The translations under genes were made by a program, and so were the position numbers. From NCBI GenBank assembly GCA_017547885.1, contig JAFYOP010000013.1:1-54644 (forward strand): a stretch of DNA of 54,644 nt, in the 5' to 3' direction. The notes beneath the pieces are model-generated. The model saw nothing but the letters and a program-made list of their open reading frames with translations. It was not told where the DNA came from and searched no databases. Below, in pieces: positions 24,661-33,249 of this stretch. Positions within the stretch are counted from its first letter, which is position 1. Every line of letters begins with the position of its first letter. The stretch comes from Clostridia bacterium. Its GTDB lineage: Bacteria; Bacillota; Clostridia; Christensenellales; CAG-138.

Positions 24661-25578
24661 TCAGCAGGCCATTATGACCGCTGTGTAATTGTCCTGATTT
24701 GAGTAGTTCTTATTTGCTATCATTTGGTGTATGGCCTCGGCGGCTGCCTTTGGCTCCTTATCCAGCGCGGAGGATATTTCTTCGTTTGAAAGGGCATTGT
24801 ATACGCCATCGCTCATAAGTATGAACCTGTCTCCGGGCAGCGCCTCCACAGGCTGTGCAGGCAGGTCTATGTGCTTTATCTGTCCCTGACCAAGGTATCC
24901 GGTAAGACCCGCTGCCTTTGGGTGTGCGGATGCCTCCTGGAAGGAGATCTCCTTATTTACCACCCTCAGCATCAGCTCATTGCGGAATACATGTTCACGG
25001 TTCAGCTGAATGAGCCTGCCGTTGCGATAAAGGCATATGCGGCTGTCGCCAACAGAAAGGTAGTGAAACTTGCTGTTCTTAAGCAGCCCCATTACAACTG
25101 TGGCTCCGCTTTTGCCCTGCTGTGCGGGCCCCAGCAGCCCGTTTACCGCCTGATTTGCCCAGGTGAGCAGCGCCAGCAGTATCTGGTCGCTGTCTCCCTG
25201 CATCCTGTAGAAGCCGTTTATTGCGGTGGTCACCACGGTGTCGCTTACCTGATCGCCTTTTTCAAGGCCGCCCATGCCGTCGGATACCACAGCTAAGGTG
25301 CCGTATACATCGGCGTTGTCCGTATCGGATACAACGTAGCTGTCCTCCTGATACTCCCTTGCGCCCTGCTCATGCACAGCCCATACCTCGGGGCACTCCC
25401 TGAGAAGGGGCTTTTGGGCCTTTGCTTTTTTCCTGTTTACCAGCATATACGCAAGCACAGCCGCGGCTATCAGCAGCAATACTGCCATGATGCATATGGC
25501 TATGGCAGGCACGGCGTACACCGTCATAATGGCGGCTCCGTCCGCAGTATGCTGTATAGCTCCCGCCGCTTTAATCAT
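24661..25578 (-). CDS. PP2C-family Ser/Thr phosphatase with N-terminal membrane helix
   Basis: 305 residues: a hydrophobic helix at about 18-46 followed by a basic stop-transfer (NRKKAKAQK) and a PP2C domain with REYQEDSYV, VVSDGMGGLEKGD, YLSVGDSRICLY, LMSDGVYNAL and NQDNYTAVI. The catalytic domain should face the cytoplasm. The start at 25578 overlaps the end of the FHA gene by eight bases; the longer frame to 25623 lies within that gene without its own ribosome site. Confidence 0.9.
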   Translation of the reverse strand: MIKAAGAIQHTADGAAIMTVYAVPAIAICIMAVLLLIAAAVLAYMLVNRKKAKAQKPLLRECPEVWAVHEQGAREYQEDSYVVSDTDNADVYGTLAVVSDGMGGLEKGDQVSDTVVTTAINGFYRMQGDSDQILLALLTWANQAVNGLLGPAQQGKSGATVVMGLLKNSKFHYLSVGDSRICLYRNGRLIQLNREHVFRNELMLRVVNKEISFQEASAHPKAAGLTGYLGQGQIKHIDLPAQPVEALPGDRFILMSDGVYNALSNEEISSALDKEPKAAAEAIHQMIANKNYSNQDNYTAVIMAC

Positions 25579-26188
25579 TTTCAATGCCCTCGCTCCAGCT
25601 GAACTTTTCGCCGCACAGTGCAACGAATACCAGCCTGGTGGCGCCGATGGAGATCACATCATAGTTCTTTATCTCAACGGGATTCAGCACGGTCTTGCCG
25701 TTTACCTTGATAAGGTTGCGCCCTGCAGAGGGCCCCACATAGAATGCCGTTTCGCTTTCGTCGTAGGCTATCATTGCGTGATTCTGGCGGGAGATCTGCT
25801 GGTCGCCCTTGATGGCGATGTCGCCCACTTCACGGCCTATATAGTTATAGCCCGCACGGATGCTGTAATCGCTGCCCTTTGCGGGGCCCTCAAAGCATAC
25901 CAGCCAGCCCACCACGGGGTTGAGCCCTTCATCTGCCATGTCGCCGCCCACGGAAGTGGGCACGTCAAAGGGGCTGTATGATACATCCGCAGGAGCGGTC
26001 TTGCCGCAGCCCTCGGAAGGGGACGCCATATCCGGGTCTATTGTGGGGGAGAAGGCGGCGTTGTTTCCGCCGGGATTATATGTGCCGGATATACGGGATG
26101 CGCCTTCGCCTGCACAGAGGGGGCAGCTTGAGTGCTTTGCGGCGTTGTAATAGTGTCCGTTTGCGCACATGGTCATGTTGGTTTTCAT
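25571..26188 (-). CDS. FHA-domain protein with N-terminal zinc-finger-like motif
   Basis: 205 residues. The N-terminus has CxxGHxY and CPLC (Cys8, His12, Cys22, Cys25), a likely zinc knuckle. A disordered middle contains SPTIDP and DVPTS, plausible threonine phospho-acceptor sites. The C-terminal FHA domain (about 95-195) has YIGREVGD, QQISRQNHAMI and SAGRNLIKVNGK. As first gene of the operon, behind AGGAGG with a ten-base spacing, it resembles the small FHA adaptors phosphorylated by a neighbouring kinase and bound by other FHA proteins. The 5' promoter could not be picked with confidence. Confidence 0.88.
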   Translation of the reverse strand: MKTNMTMCANGHYYNAAKHSSCPLCAGEGASRISGTYNPGGNNAAFSPTIDPDMASPSEGCGKTAPADVSYSPFDVPTSVGGDMADEGLNPVVGWLVCFEGPAKGSDYSIRAGYNYIGREVGDIAIKGDQQISRQNHAMIAYDESETAFYVGPSAGRNLIKVNGKTVLNPVEIKNYDVISIGATRLVFVALCGEKFSWSEGIEND

Positions 26189-26403
26189 AGCTGTAATATC
26201 CTCCTGATGTAAAATGGTGTTTTACTGTAATTGATCCATGGGAATTGCGTGAGCGTTTGCTGTTGCTACACACTTTACCATGGGGATATTTCCTTATCGT
26301 CCAAGCGTTTTCCGCATAATTTGCGCAATGATGGGAAACGCTGCCCGGGCTGCAAGCACGCCATATACACGGATTGTTTTTATAAATAAACAGCCACCCC
26401 TGC

Positions 26404-26445
26404 CTGCTCTGCTGCGGGAGTGGGCCGGGGTGACCGACGGGGTAT
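26404..26445 (+). repeat. Degenerate tRNA-Ser-like sequence
   Basis: About 34 of 42 bases align without gaps to the decayed tRNA-Ser copy at 15889 onwards, including CGGGAG, GGGGTGACCG and flanking bases. It is too diverged and too short to fold as a tRNA. Confidence 0.45.
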
Positions 26446-26499
26446 GCTCTGTTGGCTGCCTTTTGTGTTTTCCGCGGGGGATGGCCGCTGTCATGCGGC

Positions 26500-26528
26500 T
26501 TGAAACCCATGGGATTTCAGGGTATACT
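26500..26528 (+). promoter_or_regulatory. Promoter of the TetR-family gene
   Basis: TTGAAA (26500-26505), 17-base spacer, TATACT (26523-26528), 42 bases before the start codon. Confidence 0.65.
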
Positions 26529-26569
26529 TTACCTGAATAGTGCCCCGGGAAAAGGAGGATGCGCACAGT

Positions 26570-27115
26570 ATGTCCGCCAACCTTACAAAGCAGCATATAT
26601 GGGAGTCATTTTATGAGCTCAGCGCAAAGCTGCCCTTTGACAAGATAACCGTGGAGAGCATAATCGCCCGCAGCGGCGTATCCAAGGCAACCTTTTACCG
26701 GCACTTTCGGGATAAATACGATGTGCTCAATTATAATTCCCTTGCAATTGCCGAGAGGCTTATCGGCTTTAAGGAATGCAGAAGCTGGAAGGACTTTCTG
26801 CTGCTGATGTTTCAGGAGATAGAGCGGGAGATAGTGTATTACAGGCGGGCATTCAAAACCTCCGGACAAAATGCCCATTCACAGTTTCTTTTTAAATATT
26901 CCTTCGGCATAGTGCGGGAGTGCTATCTTACCACCTACCACAAAGAGGAGCTTACCCCGAGGGAATATTATATGATAGCTCACTATTGCCACGGCTGCGT
27001 GGACGCGCTGGAGGAATGGCTGAAGGACCCCGAAGGTATGAGCGCTGAGCAGATGGCGGAGCTGTTTTACAGCGTAATGCCGGAATGCCTGAGGGATACC
27101 TGGCTTACAAAATAA
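26570..27115 (+). CDS. TetR/AcrR-family transcriptional regulator
   Basis: 181 residues. The N-terminal helix-turn-helix is standard: KQHIWESFYELSAKLPFDKI, TVESIIARSGVSKATFYRHF and DKYDVLNY. The C-terminal part resembles the TetR_C-type ligand domain of DhaS-like regulators. ATG 26570 lies after AAAGGAGG; an earlier frame start at 26540 precedes the ribosome site. It is a single-gene unit with its own promoter and terminator. The target is unknown; adjacent candidates are the FHA/kinase operon and the hypB operon. Confidence 0.88.
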   Translation: MSANLTKQHIWESFYELSAKLPFDKITVESIIARSGVSKATFYRHFRDKYDVLNYNSLAIAERLIGFKECRSWKDFLLLMFQEIEREIVYYRRAFKTSGQNAHSQFLFKYSFGIVRECYLTTYHKEELTPREYYMIAHYCHGCVDALEEWLKDPEGMSAEQMAELFYSVMPECLRDTWLTK

Positions 27116-27134
27116 GAATAATAAAAACCATATG

Positions 27135-27161
27135 AAGGGCACCCTGAAAGGGTGCCCTTTT
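27135..27161 (+). terminator. Terminator of the TetR gene
   Basis: 11-bp stem AAGGGCACCCT / AGGGTGCCCTT with loop GAA, followed by T residues. Confidence 0.88.
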
Positions 27162-27338
27162 CATGCCCTGAGCCGGCAAGACGAAAACGAGGAAAAGTAT
27201 CATAATGAAACGAACACAAGTAATCGTCTCGCGTGTGAAAGGCTGCTCATTATTATAATAGTTAATAATAAAACAATTTAAATAATCCGATATTTCTGCA
27301 AAAAATCAAAACTAAAAACACAAAAAGCGGAGGGATCT

Positions 27339-28013
27339 ATGGACTCTTATCGCATAATCCAGCTGAAGCAAAGCGTATTTGCGGATAACGACGCAGACGC
27401 CGATCTGCTGCGCCGGGAGATGAAGGAAAAGGGAGCTTTCCTTATAAATCTTATGTCATCTCCGGGCTCGGGCAAAACCACCACCCTTACAAAGCTCATA
27501 GCCGCATTGAAGGATGAGCTGAGCATAGGCGTAATGGAGGCGGATATAGACTCTGACGTGGATGCGGATACCATTTCGGCCACAGGGGTAAAGGTCATAC
27601 AGCTGCATACCGGCGGCATGTGCCATCTGGATGCGGACATGACCCGCCAGGGCATACGCCAGCTGGGCATTGAGGGGCTGGACCTTGTGATACTGGAAAA
27701 CGTGGGCAACCTTGTTTGCCCTGCGGAGTTTGACACGGGGGCGGCGCTGAATATGATGATACTTTCGGTGCCGGAGGGCCATGACAAGCCCCTGAAGTAT
27801 CCGTTGGTTTTTCAGGTGTGCAATGCCATGATAATCAACAAGACGGACGTACTGCCCTATTTTGATTTTGACATGGAAAAGGTGAGCAAATTTGCCCGGA
27901 TGCGCAATCCCAACATAGAGATATTCCCAATATCCGCAAAAACAGGCGACGGAATAGACGCCCTTGCCGCATGGCTGAAGCAGCAGGTAAAAAAATGGAA
28001 GGAACAGGAATAA
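27339..28013 (+). CDS. hypB: HypB-type nickel-insertion GTPase
   Basis: 224 residues. GTP-dependent metallochaperone delivering nickel to enzymes such as hydrogenase. P-loop SSPGSGKTT (40-48), MEADIDSDVDADT, LHTGGMCHLDADM and LENVGNLVCPAEFD are HypB signatures; NKTD is the G4 guanine-binding motif. It lacks the His-rich and CxxCGC nickel-binding N-termini seen in some HypB proteins. It follows GGAGGG and is the first gene of an operon in which HypA and CooC also appear, but no hypCDEF or hydrogenase subunit is present in the window. Sixteen bases separate it from the next gene. Confidence 0.93.
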   Translation: MDSYRIIQLKQSVFADNDADADLLRREMKEKGAFLINLMSSPGSGKTTTLTKLIAALKDELSIGVMEADIDSDVDADTISATGVKVIQLHTGGMCHLDADMTRQGIRQLGIEGLDLVILENVGNLVCPAEFDTGAALNMMILSVPEGHDKPLKYPLVFQVCNAMIINKTDVLPYFDFDMEKVSKFARMRNPNIEIFPISAKTGDGIDALAAWLKQQVKKWKEQE

Positions 28014-28028
28014 GAGGAGGCAAAAACA

Positions 28029-30869
28029 ATGATAGATCAGGAAATGAAAAATCGTGCCCTTAATCCCCCCTATAAGGGAGACCCCGCCCCCAGGGAGAAG
28101 ATAATCAAGCTGGGCAAAAAGATCACCGACGTGGTGGCCCACAAGATAAAGGGCGTCACCGTGGAGGATCCTGAATACTGGGGCCTTGCCTCCATCATAA
28201 GCGATGAGATGGCGGATATCGCCCTTAAGATGAAGGTGCGCGCCCATTACACCATAGAGCAGATGTGGGAGCTGTGCAAGGTTAAGGAAGAGGAAAAGGC
28301 ACACTTTCAGGAGCTGCTGGATGAAATGTCCTACATAGGCCTGCTGGAATACGATTACGGCAACAACTACGACCATAACGGCGCCATCCCCGGCCCCACC
28401 GATCGCAGATACTGTCTTTCCCTGTTTGTTCCCGGCAGCGCCGAGATGTTCAACATGGAAGAAGGCCCCGAGGGCAACAAGCGCCTGAGGGAGCATCCCG
28501 ATGTTGCTTACTTCTTTGAGCGCATGACCTATATCCCCCTTGCGGGCATAACCCATCTTGTGCCCCCGGGCGGCGGCGGCATAGGCATGCACGTTATCCC
28601 TGTTGAGCAGGCCATATCCATGGAAAACGAAACCATGGACATAGAGCATCTTTCATATTGGCTGAAAAAATACGAAGGCAAGCTGGGCGTAGGCCAGTGC
28701 TCCTGCCGCGCCAGCCGCGCAGCAATGGGCGAAGGCTGTGCCGATGACGAAATGTGCTGGTGCATAGGCATAGGCGACTTTGCGGACTATTGCCGCGAAA
28801 CGGGCAAGGGCCACGATATCACCTATGAAGAGGCCATGCAGATACTGAAAAACGCAGAAGCCAACGGCTTTGTGCATCAGATAACCAATATCGACGGCGA
28901 AAACAAGATATTCGGCATATGCAACTGCAACGTAAACGTATGCAACGCGTTGCGTACCTCCCAGCTGTTCAATACCCCCAATCTTTCCCGCAGCGCATAT
29001 ACCGCCGAGGTAAAGAAGGAAAACTGCGTGGCCTGCGGCAAGTGCGTTGAATACTGCCCCGCGGGCGCGGTAAAGCTGGGCCAAAAGCTCTGCGCCAAGG
29101 ACGGCAAAGAAGTGGAGTATCCCAAACATGAGCTGCCTGTGGGCATCAAGTGGGGCCCCGAGCACTGGGATCCCGATTACAGGGACAACAACCGCAAGAA
29201 CTGCTATGACAAGGGTACCGCTCCCTGCAAGACCGCCTGCCCCGCCCATGTATCCGTTCAGGGCTACCTTAAGATGGCGGCACAGGGAAGGTATCAGGAC
29301 GCCCTTGCCCTCATAAAGAAGGATAATCCTTTCCCCGCAATATGCGGACGAGTATGCAACAAGCGCTGTGAAGAGGCCTGTACCCGCGGCACCATAGACG
29401 AGGCCGTATCCATCGACGCTGTAAAGAAGTTTATCGCAGAGCAGGACCTTAACGCGGAAACCAGATACATTCCCCCCGTTGTTATCGCATCAAACAGGCT
29501 GGATCACTGGGAGCAGAAGATAGCCATAATCGGCGCAGGCCCCGCAGGCCTTTCCGCCGCATACTATTTGGCCGTAAAGGGCTACAAGCCCACCGTATTT
29601 GAAAAGAGCGACCGCCCCGGCGGCATGATGACCTACGGCATCCCCTCCTACAAGCTGGAGAAGGATATAATCGACGCCGAGATAGATGTACTGCGTCAGC
29701 TTGGGGTGGAGATAAAGTGCGGAGTGGACGTTGGCAGGGATGTTACCATTCAGCAGCTGCGTGAGCAGGGCTATCAGGCATTCTACATTGCCATCGGCTG
29801 TCAGGGCGGCAGGCTGCCCGGAGTGCCCGGCGAGACCGCCATCGGCACGGATATGGCTGTAAGCTTCCTCCATAAGGCCACGGAAAATCAGGAGCAGAAG
29901 CTGGAAGGCGAAGTAATAGTAGTTGGCGGCGGCAACGTTGCGGTGGACTGCGCAATGACTGCGGGACGCTTCGGCGCGGCCAAGGTATCCATGGTATGCC
30001 TTGAAAGCAGGGATACCATGCCCGCCTCCAGGGCGGAAATAGCCGAAGCAGAGGAAGAGAACATCGCCATCTGCGACGGCTGGGGCCCCAAGGAGATACT
30101 TACCGACGAAAATAACCGTGTCACCGGCGTGGTATTCAAGAAGTGCCTGAGAACCATAGACCCCGAAACCGGCAAGTTTGCCCCCGTATACGATGAAAAC
30201 GAAACCGTTACAATGAAGGCGGACCATGTAATATTCGCCATCGGCCAGTCCATACAGTGGGGCGAGCTGCTCAAGGATACCAAGGTGGAATTCCACCGGG
30301 GCAATTATCCCGTTGCAGATCAGCTCACCTACCAGACCGCCGAGCCGGACATCTTTGTGGGCGGAGACGTATACCACGGGCCCAAGTTTGTTATCGATGC
30401 CATTGAAGACGGCAAGTGCGCCGCCGAGAGTCTGCACCGTTACGTACACGTAAACGCAGACATGACCATCGGCCGCAACCGCCGCGACTTCATTATGCTG
30501 GATAAGGATGACATACAGGTAAACAGCTATGATACCGCCGGCCGTCAGGAGGCGGGCATGGATGAAACCATTGACCGTCATCATTCCTTCCGGGATGCAC
30601 ATAAGACCCTTACCGAGGAGCAGGTACGCATTGAGACCGCCCGCTGCCTTGGCTGCGGCGCCAGCTGGGTAGACCCCAACAAGTGCATAGGCTGCGGCAT
30701 ATGCACCACCAAGTGCGAATTTGACGCCATCCACCTTAAGAGGGATCATCCCGAGTGCTCCACCATGATGCGGGCGGAGGATAAGCTCAAGTGGCTGCCT
30801 CCCATGGCCATAAAGCGCCTTGGTGAAACCATATCCGGCAAGGCCAAGAAGAACGACAAAAGGGAGTAA
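28029..30869 (+). CDS. Large Fe-S/FAD NAD(P)-dependent oxidoreductase fusion
   Basis: 946 residues. Residues 1-320 form a Cys-rich domain (CSCRAS, CADDEMCWC, CNCNVNVC). A 4Fe-4S ferredoxin motif is at CVACGKCVEYCPAG (333-346). A GltD-type module follows: cysteine-rich CKTACPAH...CGRVCNKRCEEAC (400-451), FAD motif IIGAGPAGLSAAYY (500-513), NAD(P) motif VVVGGGNVAVDC-like sequence (629-641) and GGD (778-780). A second ferredoxin segment, CLGCG...CIGCGICTTKC (873-896), ends the protein. It probably moves electrons from NAD(P)H through flavin to ferredoxin-like clusters. Position between hypB and hypA, upstream of the dehydratase activator, makes it the likely electron source for that activator. 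Confidence 0.85.
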   Translation: MIDQEMKNRALNPPYKGDPAPREKIIKLGKKITDVVAHKIKGVTVEDPEYWGLASIISDEMADIALKMKVRAHYTIEQMWELCKVKEEEKAHFQELLDEMSYIGLLEYDYGNNYDHNGAIPGPTDRRYCLSLFVPGSAEMFNMEEGPEGNKRLREHPDVAYFFERMTYIPLAGITHLVPPGGGGIGMHVIPVEQAISMENETMDIEHLSYWLKKYEGKLGVGQCSCRASRAAMGEGCADDEMCWCIGIGDFADYCRETGKGHDITYEEAMQILKNAEANGFVHQITNIDGENKIFGICNCNVNVCNALRTSQLFNTPNLSRSAYTAEVKKENCVACGKCVEYCPAGAVKLGQKLCAKDGKEVEYPKHELPVGIKWGPEHWDPDYRDNNRKNCYDKGTAPCKTACPAHVSVQGYLKMAAQGRYQDALALIKKDNPFPAICGRVCNKRCEEACTRGTIDEAVSIDAVKKFIAEQDLNAETRYIPPVVIASNRLDHWEQKIAIIGAGPAGLSAAYYLAVKGYKPTVFEKSDRPGGMMTYGIPSYKLEKDIIDAEIDVLRQLGVEIKCGVDVGRDVTIQQLREQGYQAFYIAIGCQGGRLPGVPGETAIGTDMAVSFLHKATENQEQKLEGEVIVVGGGNVAVDCAMTAGRFGAAKVSMVCLESRDTMPASRAEIAEAEEENIAICDGWGPKEILTDENNRVTGVVFKKCLRTIDPETGKFAPVYDENETVTMKADHVIFAIGQSIQWGELLKDTKVEFHRGNYPVADQLTYQTAEPDIFVGGDVYHGPKFVIDAIEDGKCAAESLHRYVHVNADMTIGRNRRDFIMLDKDDIQVNSYDTAGRQEAGMDETIDRHHSFRDAHKTLTEEQVRIETARCLGCGASWVDPNKCIGCGICTTKCEFDAIHLKRDHPECSTMMRAEDKLKWLPPMAIKRLGETISGKAKKNDKRE

Positions 30870-30872
30870 GCC

Positions 30873-31217
30873 ATGCATGAGCTGGGCGTAGTTTTTCGCG
30901 TATCCGACAGCGTGGTAAAGGTGGCGGAGCAGAACAACGTTCAGAGGGTACACAGCGTAACGCTGGAAATAGGGCAGGTATCCACCGTAATACCGGAATA
31001 TCTTGAGGATATCTGGAAATGGAACTGCAAGCGGGTGCCCATGCTGAACGACTGTGAGCTTATCATTGAACAGATACACGCCATCACCCGCTGCGAGGAC
31101 TGCGGAAAAACCTATGATACCGTTCCTCAGGGCATAACCTGCCCATACTGCGGAAGCGAGCATACCTTCCTGGTCACGGGAAATGAGTTCAACATAAAAG
31201 AAATAGCAGTGGAATAA
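30873..31217 (+). CDS. hypA: HypA-type nickel metallochaperone
   Basis: 114 residues. Begins MHE, whose first residues bind nickel in HypA, and carries the zinc site CEDC...CPYC in the second half. EIGQVSTVIPEYL and ITCPYCGSEH are typical. It works with HypB to hand nickel to an apo-enzyme. It starts three bases after the oxidoreductase stop, with GGGAG just upstream. No hydrogenase is encoded nearby; CooC next door suggests a different nickel enzyme. Confidence 0.92.
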   Translation: MHELGVVFRVSDSVVKVAEQNNVQRVHSVTLEIGQVSTVIPEYLEDIWKWNCKRVPMLNDCELIIEQIHAITRCEDCGKTYDTVPQGITCPYCGSEHTFLVTGNEFNIKEIAVE

Positions 31218-31229
31218 CAAAAAAATCAT

Positions 31230-31257
31230 GCGGGGTGCGGAGATATCCGCACCCCGC
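31230..31257 (+). promoter_or_regulatory. Strong hairpin between hypA and cooC
   Basis: Perfect 12-bp stem GCGGGGTGCGGA / TCCGCACCCCGC with loop GATA. No T-run follows. It ends one base before the GGAGG of cooC, so it could protect mRNA ends or modulate cooC translation. Confidence 0.7.
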
Positions 31258-31269
31258 CGGAGGAATTGA

Positions 31270-32040
31270 ATGCAAAGGCAAAGCAGTAATACCGTTCTTG
31301 CCATGGTGGGCAAGGGCGGCGTAGGCAAAACATCACTTTCCGCCATTATGGTACGGCTGCTGAGCGAGGCATATCCCCGGGGGCGGATACTTGCCATAGA
31401 TGCGGATCCCGCCGTGGGCCTTGCAACGGCGCTGGGCATAGAGCCCCGCTTCACCGTGGACGATATCCGAAAGGAATTTATTCAAACCGTGGAGGGCGGG
31501 GAAGCAAAGGCTGCCGTGGAAATGCTGGGCGAGGCAAAGTATCGGCTCATGGATGCCCTGACAGAAAAGGACAACATATCCTTCCTTGCCATAGGCAGGC
31601 CGGAGGCGGCAGGATGCTACTGCAAGGTAAACGCCTACCTTAAGGAAGTGGTGGGGCTCATTGCTGAGCATTTTGACTATGTGATAATAGACGGCGAGGC
31701 AGGTATAGAACAGGTAAACCGCCGGGTAATGGAAAAGGTGACTCACCTGATACTGGTATCCGATGCAAGCAAAAAGGGGCTTAAGGTGGCGGAGACCATA
31801 CACTCCGTGGCAAAGGGCCTTGTAATGTTTGAAAAGGCGGGGCTCATAGTGAACCGAATGCCGGATATGGCTTTGCAGGGTGAGCTGGATACGCTGGGCC
31901 TTGCGCTGCTTGCCTGCACTCCCGATGACAGGGCCATGTCCATGAGCGACATGCTGGGCAGAAGCGTATTTGAGCTGCCCTGTGATTCCCCCATAATGCT
32001 GGGGGCAAAGAAGGCTCTTGAACAGCTTGAAATTCTCTAA
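31270..32040 (+). CDS. cooC: CooC/AcsF-type nickel-insertion ATPase
   Basis: 256 residues, MinD/SIMIBI class. Deviant Walker A GKGGVGKTS (14-22), AIDADPAVG and the VIIDGEAGIE switch are present, and GRPEAAGCYCKVN holds the CxC pair (Cys116, Cys118) that binds metal between CooC monomers. This family matures carbon monoxide dehydrogenase and, as AcsF, acetyl-CoA synthase by ATP-dependent nickel loading. Here the partner is not obvious; the acetyl-CoA-synthase-like protein five genes downstream is the best local candidate. GGAGG lies six bases upstream. Confidence 0.88.
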   Translation: MQRQSSNTVLAMVGKGGVGKTSLSAIMVRLLSEAYPRGRILAIDADPAVGLATALGIEPRFTVDDIRKEFIQTVEGGEAKAAVEMLGEAKYRLMDALTEKDNISFLAIGRPEAAGCYCKVNAYLKEVVGLIAEHFDYVIIDGEAGIEQVNRRVMEKVTHLILVSDASKKGLKVAETIHSVAKGLVMFEKAGLIVNRMPDMALQGELDTLGLALLACTPDDRAMSMSDMLGRSVFELPCDSPIMLGAKKALEQLEIL

Positions 32041-32058
32041 ACAATACGAGGTGACACC

Positions 32059-33249
32059 ATGAAAGACCTGAAGCATTTGTATTATTTTGAGCGTCTGCTG
32101 GAGGATGCGGACAATGACCTTGTAAGGCAGGCCCGGCAGCAGGGGCGCAAATGCATAGGCAGCATCTGCTATCAGATACCCGAGGTTCTTATGGAGCTGG
32201 AGGGGGTATTCCCGGTGCGCCTTCGCGCCCCCAGAACAGGCTCCATAGAGATGGGCACCTATTACATGACCAGCCTGCTGTGCGAATATTCCAGGGCGCT
32301 GCTGGAGAGGGCAATAGAGGGCGGCTATCAGTTCCTTGACTGTCTCATAGCGCCGGACGGATGCACCATGATAAACCGCTGCGTGGAAAACATGGAGCTG
32401 CTCAAAACCATGAGCGGCGAGGGGTTCTTCTATAAGTACCTTGAGGTGCCCATGAAGGCGGACGACAACGGCCTTGCGCTGTATGTATCCGAATGCCGCA
32501 GAAAGGTGCTGGAGCCTCTGGCGGAAAAATTCGGCGCGGATATTTCCGACGCTGCCCTGAGAAAAGCCGTGGAGCAGCACAACAGGCTGTGCCGGGTGAT
32601 AACCGAGATAGGAAACTTCCGCAAGGAAAAGAACCCCAGAATAACCGGCTATGAATTTCACATCCTCTGCATGGCCACCTATGTGTGCCCCAAGGATATG
32701 CTGCTGGATAAGCTGGAGGAAACTCTGGAAGAAATCAAGGAACGCAAGCCGGATGAAAAGAGCCCCTTCAGGGCACGGGTGGCGCTGGTGGGCTCTGAGA
32801 TAGACGATGTGGATATGGTGAAGCTGGTGGAGGATTCCGGCGCGCTGGTGGTTGCGGACAGGTTCTGCCTTGGCTCGCTGCCGGGACGGGAGGAGATAAG
32901 CCTCAATGACAGCGAGGATGTGCTTACCCAGATATGCCGCCATTACATGATGGCCAGCATGTGCCCCCGCCAGATGAACATGGAAAAGGTAAACCGCCGC
33001 AAGGCCTACGTAAACGAAATCGCCGGGGAATACGGCGCGGATGGAATAATATTCGAGCAGATGAAGTTCTGCGACCCCTGGGCCTATGAGCGAATGACCG
33101 GCACACACATACTCCGGGAAGAATACGGCTACCCTGTGCTGTCCATAGACAGACCCTACGCCGTGGGCAATTCCGGCCAGATACGCACCCGCGTGCAGGC
33201 CTTTGTGGAAAGCATTGAGATAAAGAAACTGCAGGGAGGTGACAGGTAA
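32059..33249 (+). CDS. 2-hydroxyacyl-CoA dehydratase / benzoyl-CoA reductase-like subunit, smaller
   Basis: 396 residues. Family traits: Cys-rich N-terminal region (Cys32, 37, 75, 95, 102, 108), including CLIAPDGCTMINRC, and the late EQMKFCDPWAYERM followed by YPVLSIDRPY, typical of the 2-hydroxyglutaryl-CoA dehydratase D / benzoyl-CoA reductase fold. Three Cys would hold a 4Fe-4S cluster that takes a low-potential electron from the activator. It overlaps the larger subunit by one base (TAATG), indicating a fixed heterodimer. The substrate is unknown; related double-cubane proteins reduce small molecules instead of acyl-CoA, so that alternative is open. Confidence 0.85.
   Translation: MKDLKHLYYFERLLEDADNDLVRQARQQGRKCIGSICYQIPEVLMELEGVFPVRLRAPRTGSIEMGTYYMTSLLCEYSRALLERAIEGGYQFLDCLIAPDGCTMINRCVENMELLKTMSGEGFFYKYLEVPMKADDNGLALYVSECRRKVLEPLAEKFGADISDAALRKAVEQHNRLCRVITEIGNFRKEKNPRITGYEFHILCMATYVCPKDMLLDKLEETLEEIKERKPDEKSPFRARVALVGSEIDDVDMVKLVEDSGALVVADRFCLGSLPGREEISLNDSEDVLTQICRHYMMASMCPRQMNMEKVNRRKAYVNEIAGEYGADGIIFEQMKFCDPWAYERMTGTHILREEYGYPVLSIDRPYAVGNSGQIRTRVQAFVESIEIKKLQGGDR

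Larger units (their letters stand above)
26189..26569. other. Divergent intergenic region between FHA operon and TetR gene
   Basis: About 380 bases without a gene. It contains a tRNA-Ser-like degenerate repeat (26404-26445) and the TetR promoter (26500-26528). Any operon promoter for the minus strand must lie here, but no convincing -35/-10 pair was seen. Confidence 0.5.

Noticed and set aside
27339..31217. Hydrogenase maturation locus
   Set aside because: hypA and hypB are present, but hypC, hypD, hypE, hypF and all hydrogenase subunits are missing, and the co-transcribed genes point to another enzyme.
29490..31454. 654-codon minus-strand frame over the Fe-S/FAD oxidoreductase
   Set aside because: Shadow of a clearly recognisable plus-strand gene.
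31333..33108. 591-codon open frame on the minus strand over cooC and the dehydratase subunit
   Set aside because: Shadow frame; the plus-strand products have complete family motifs, overlaps and ribosome sites.
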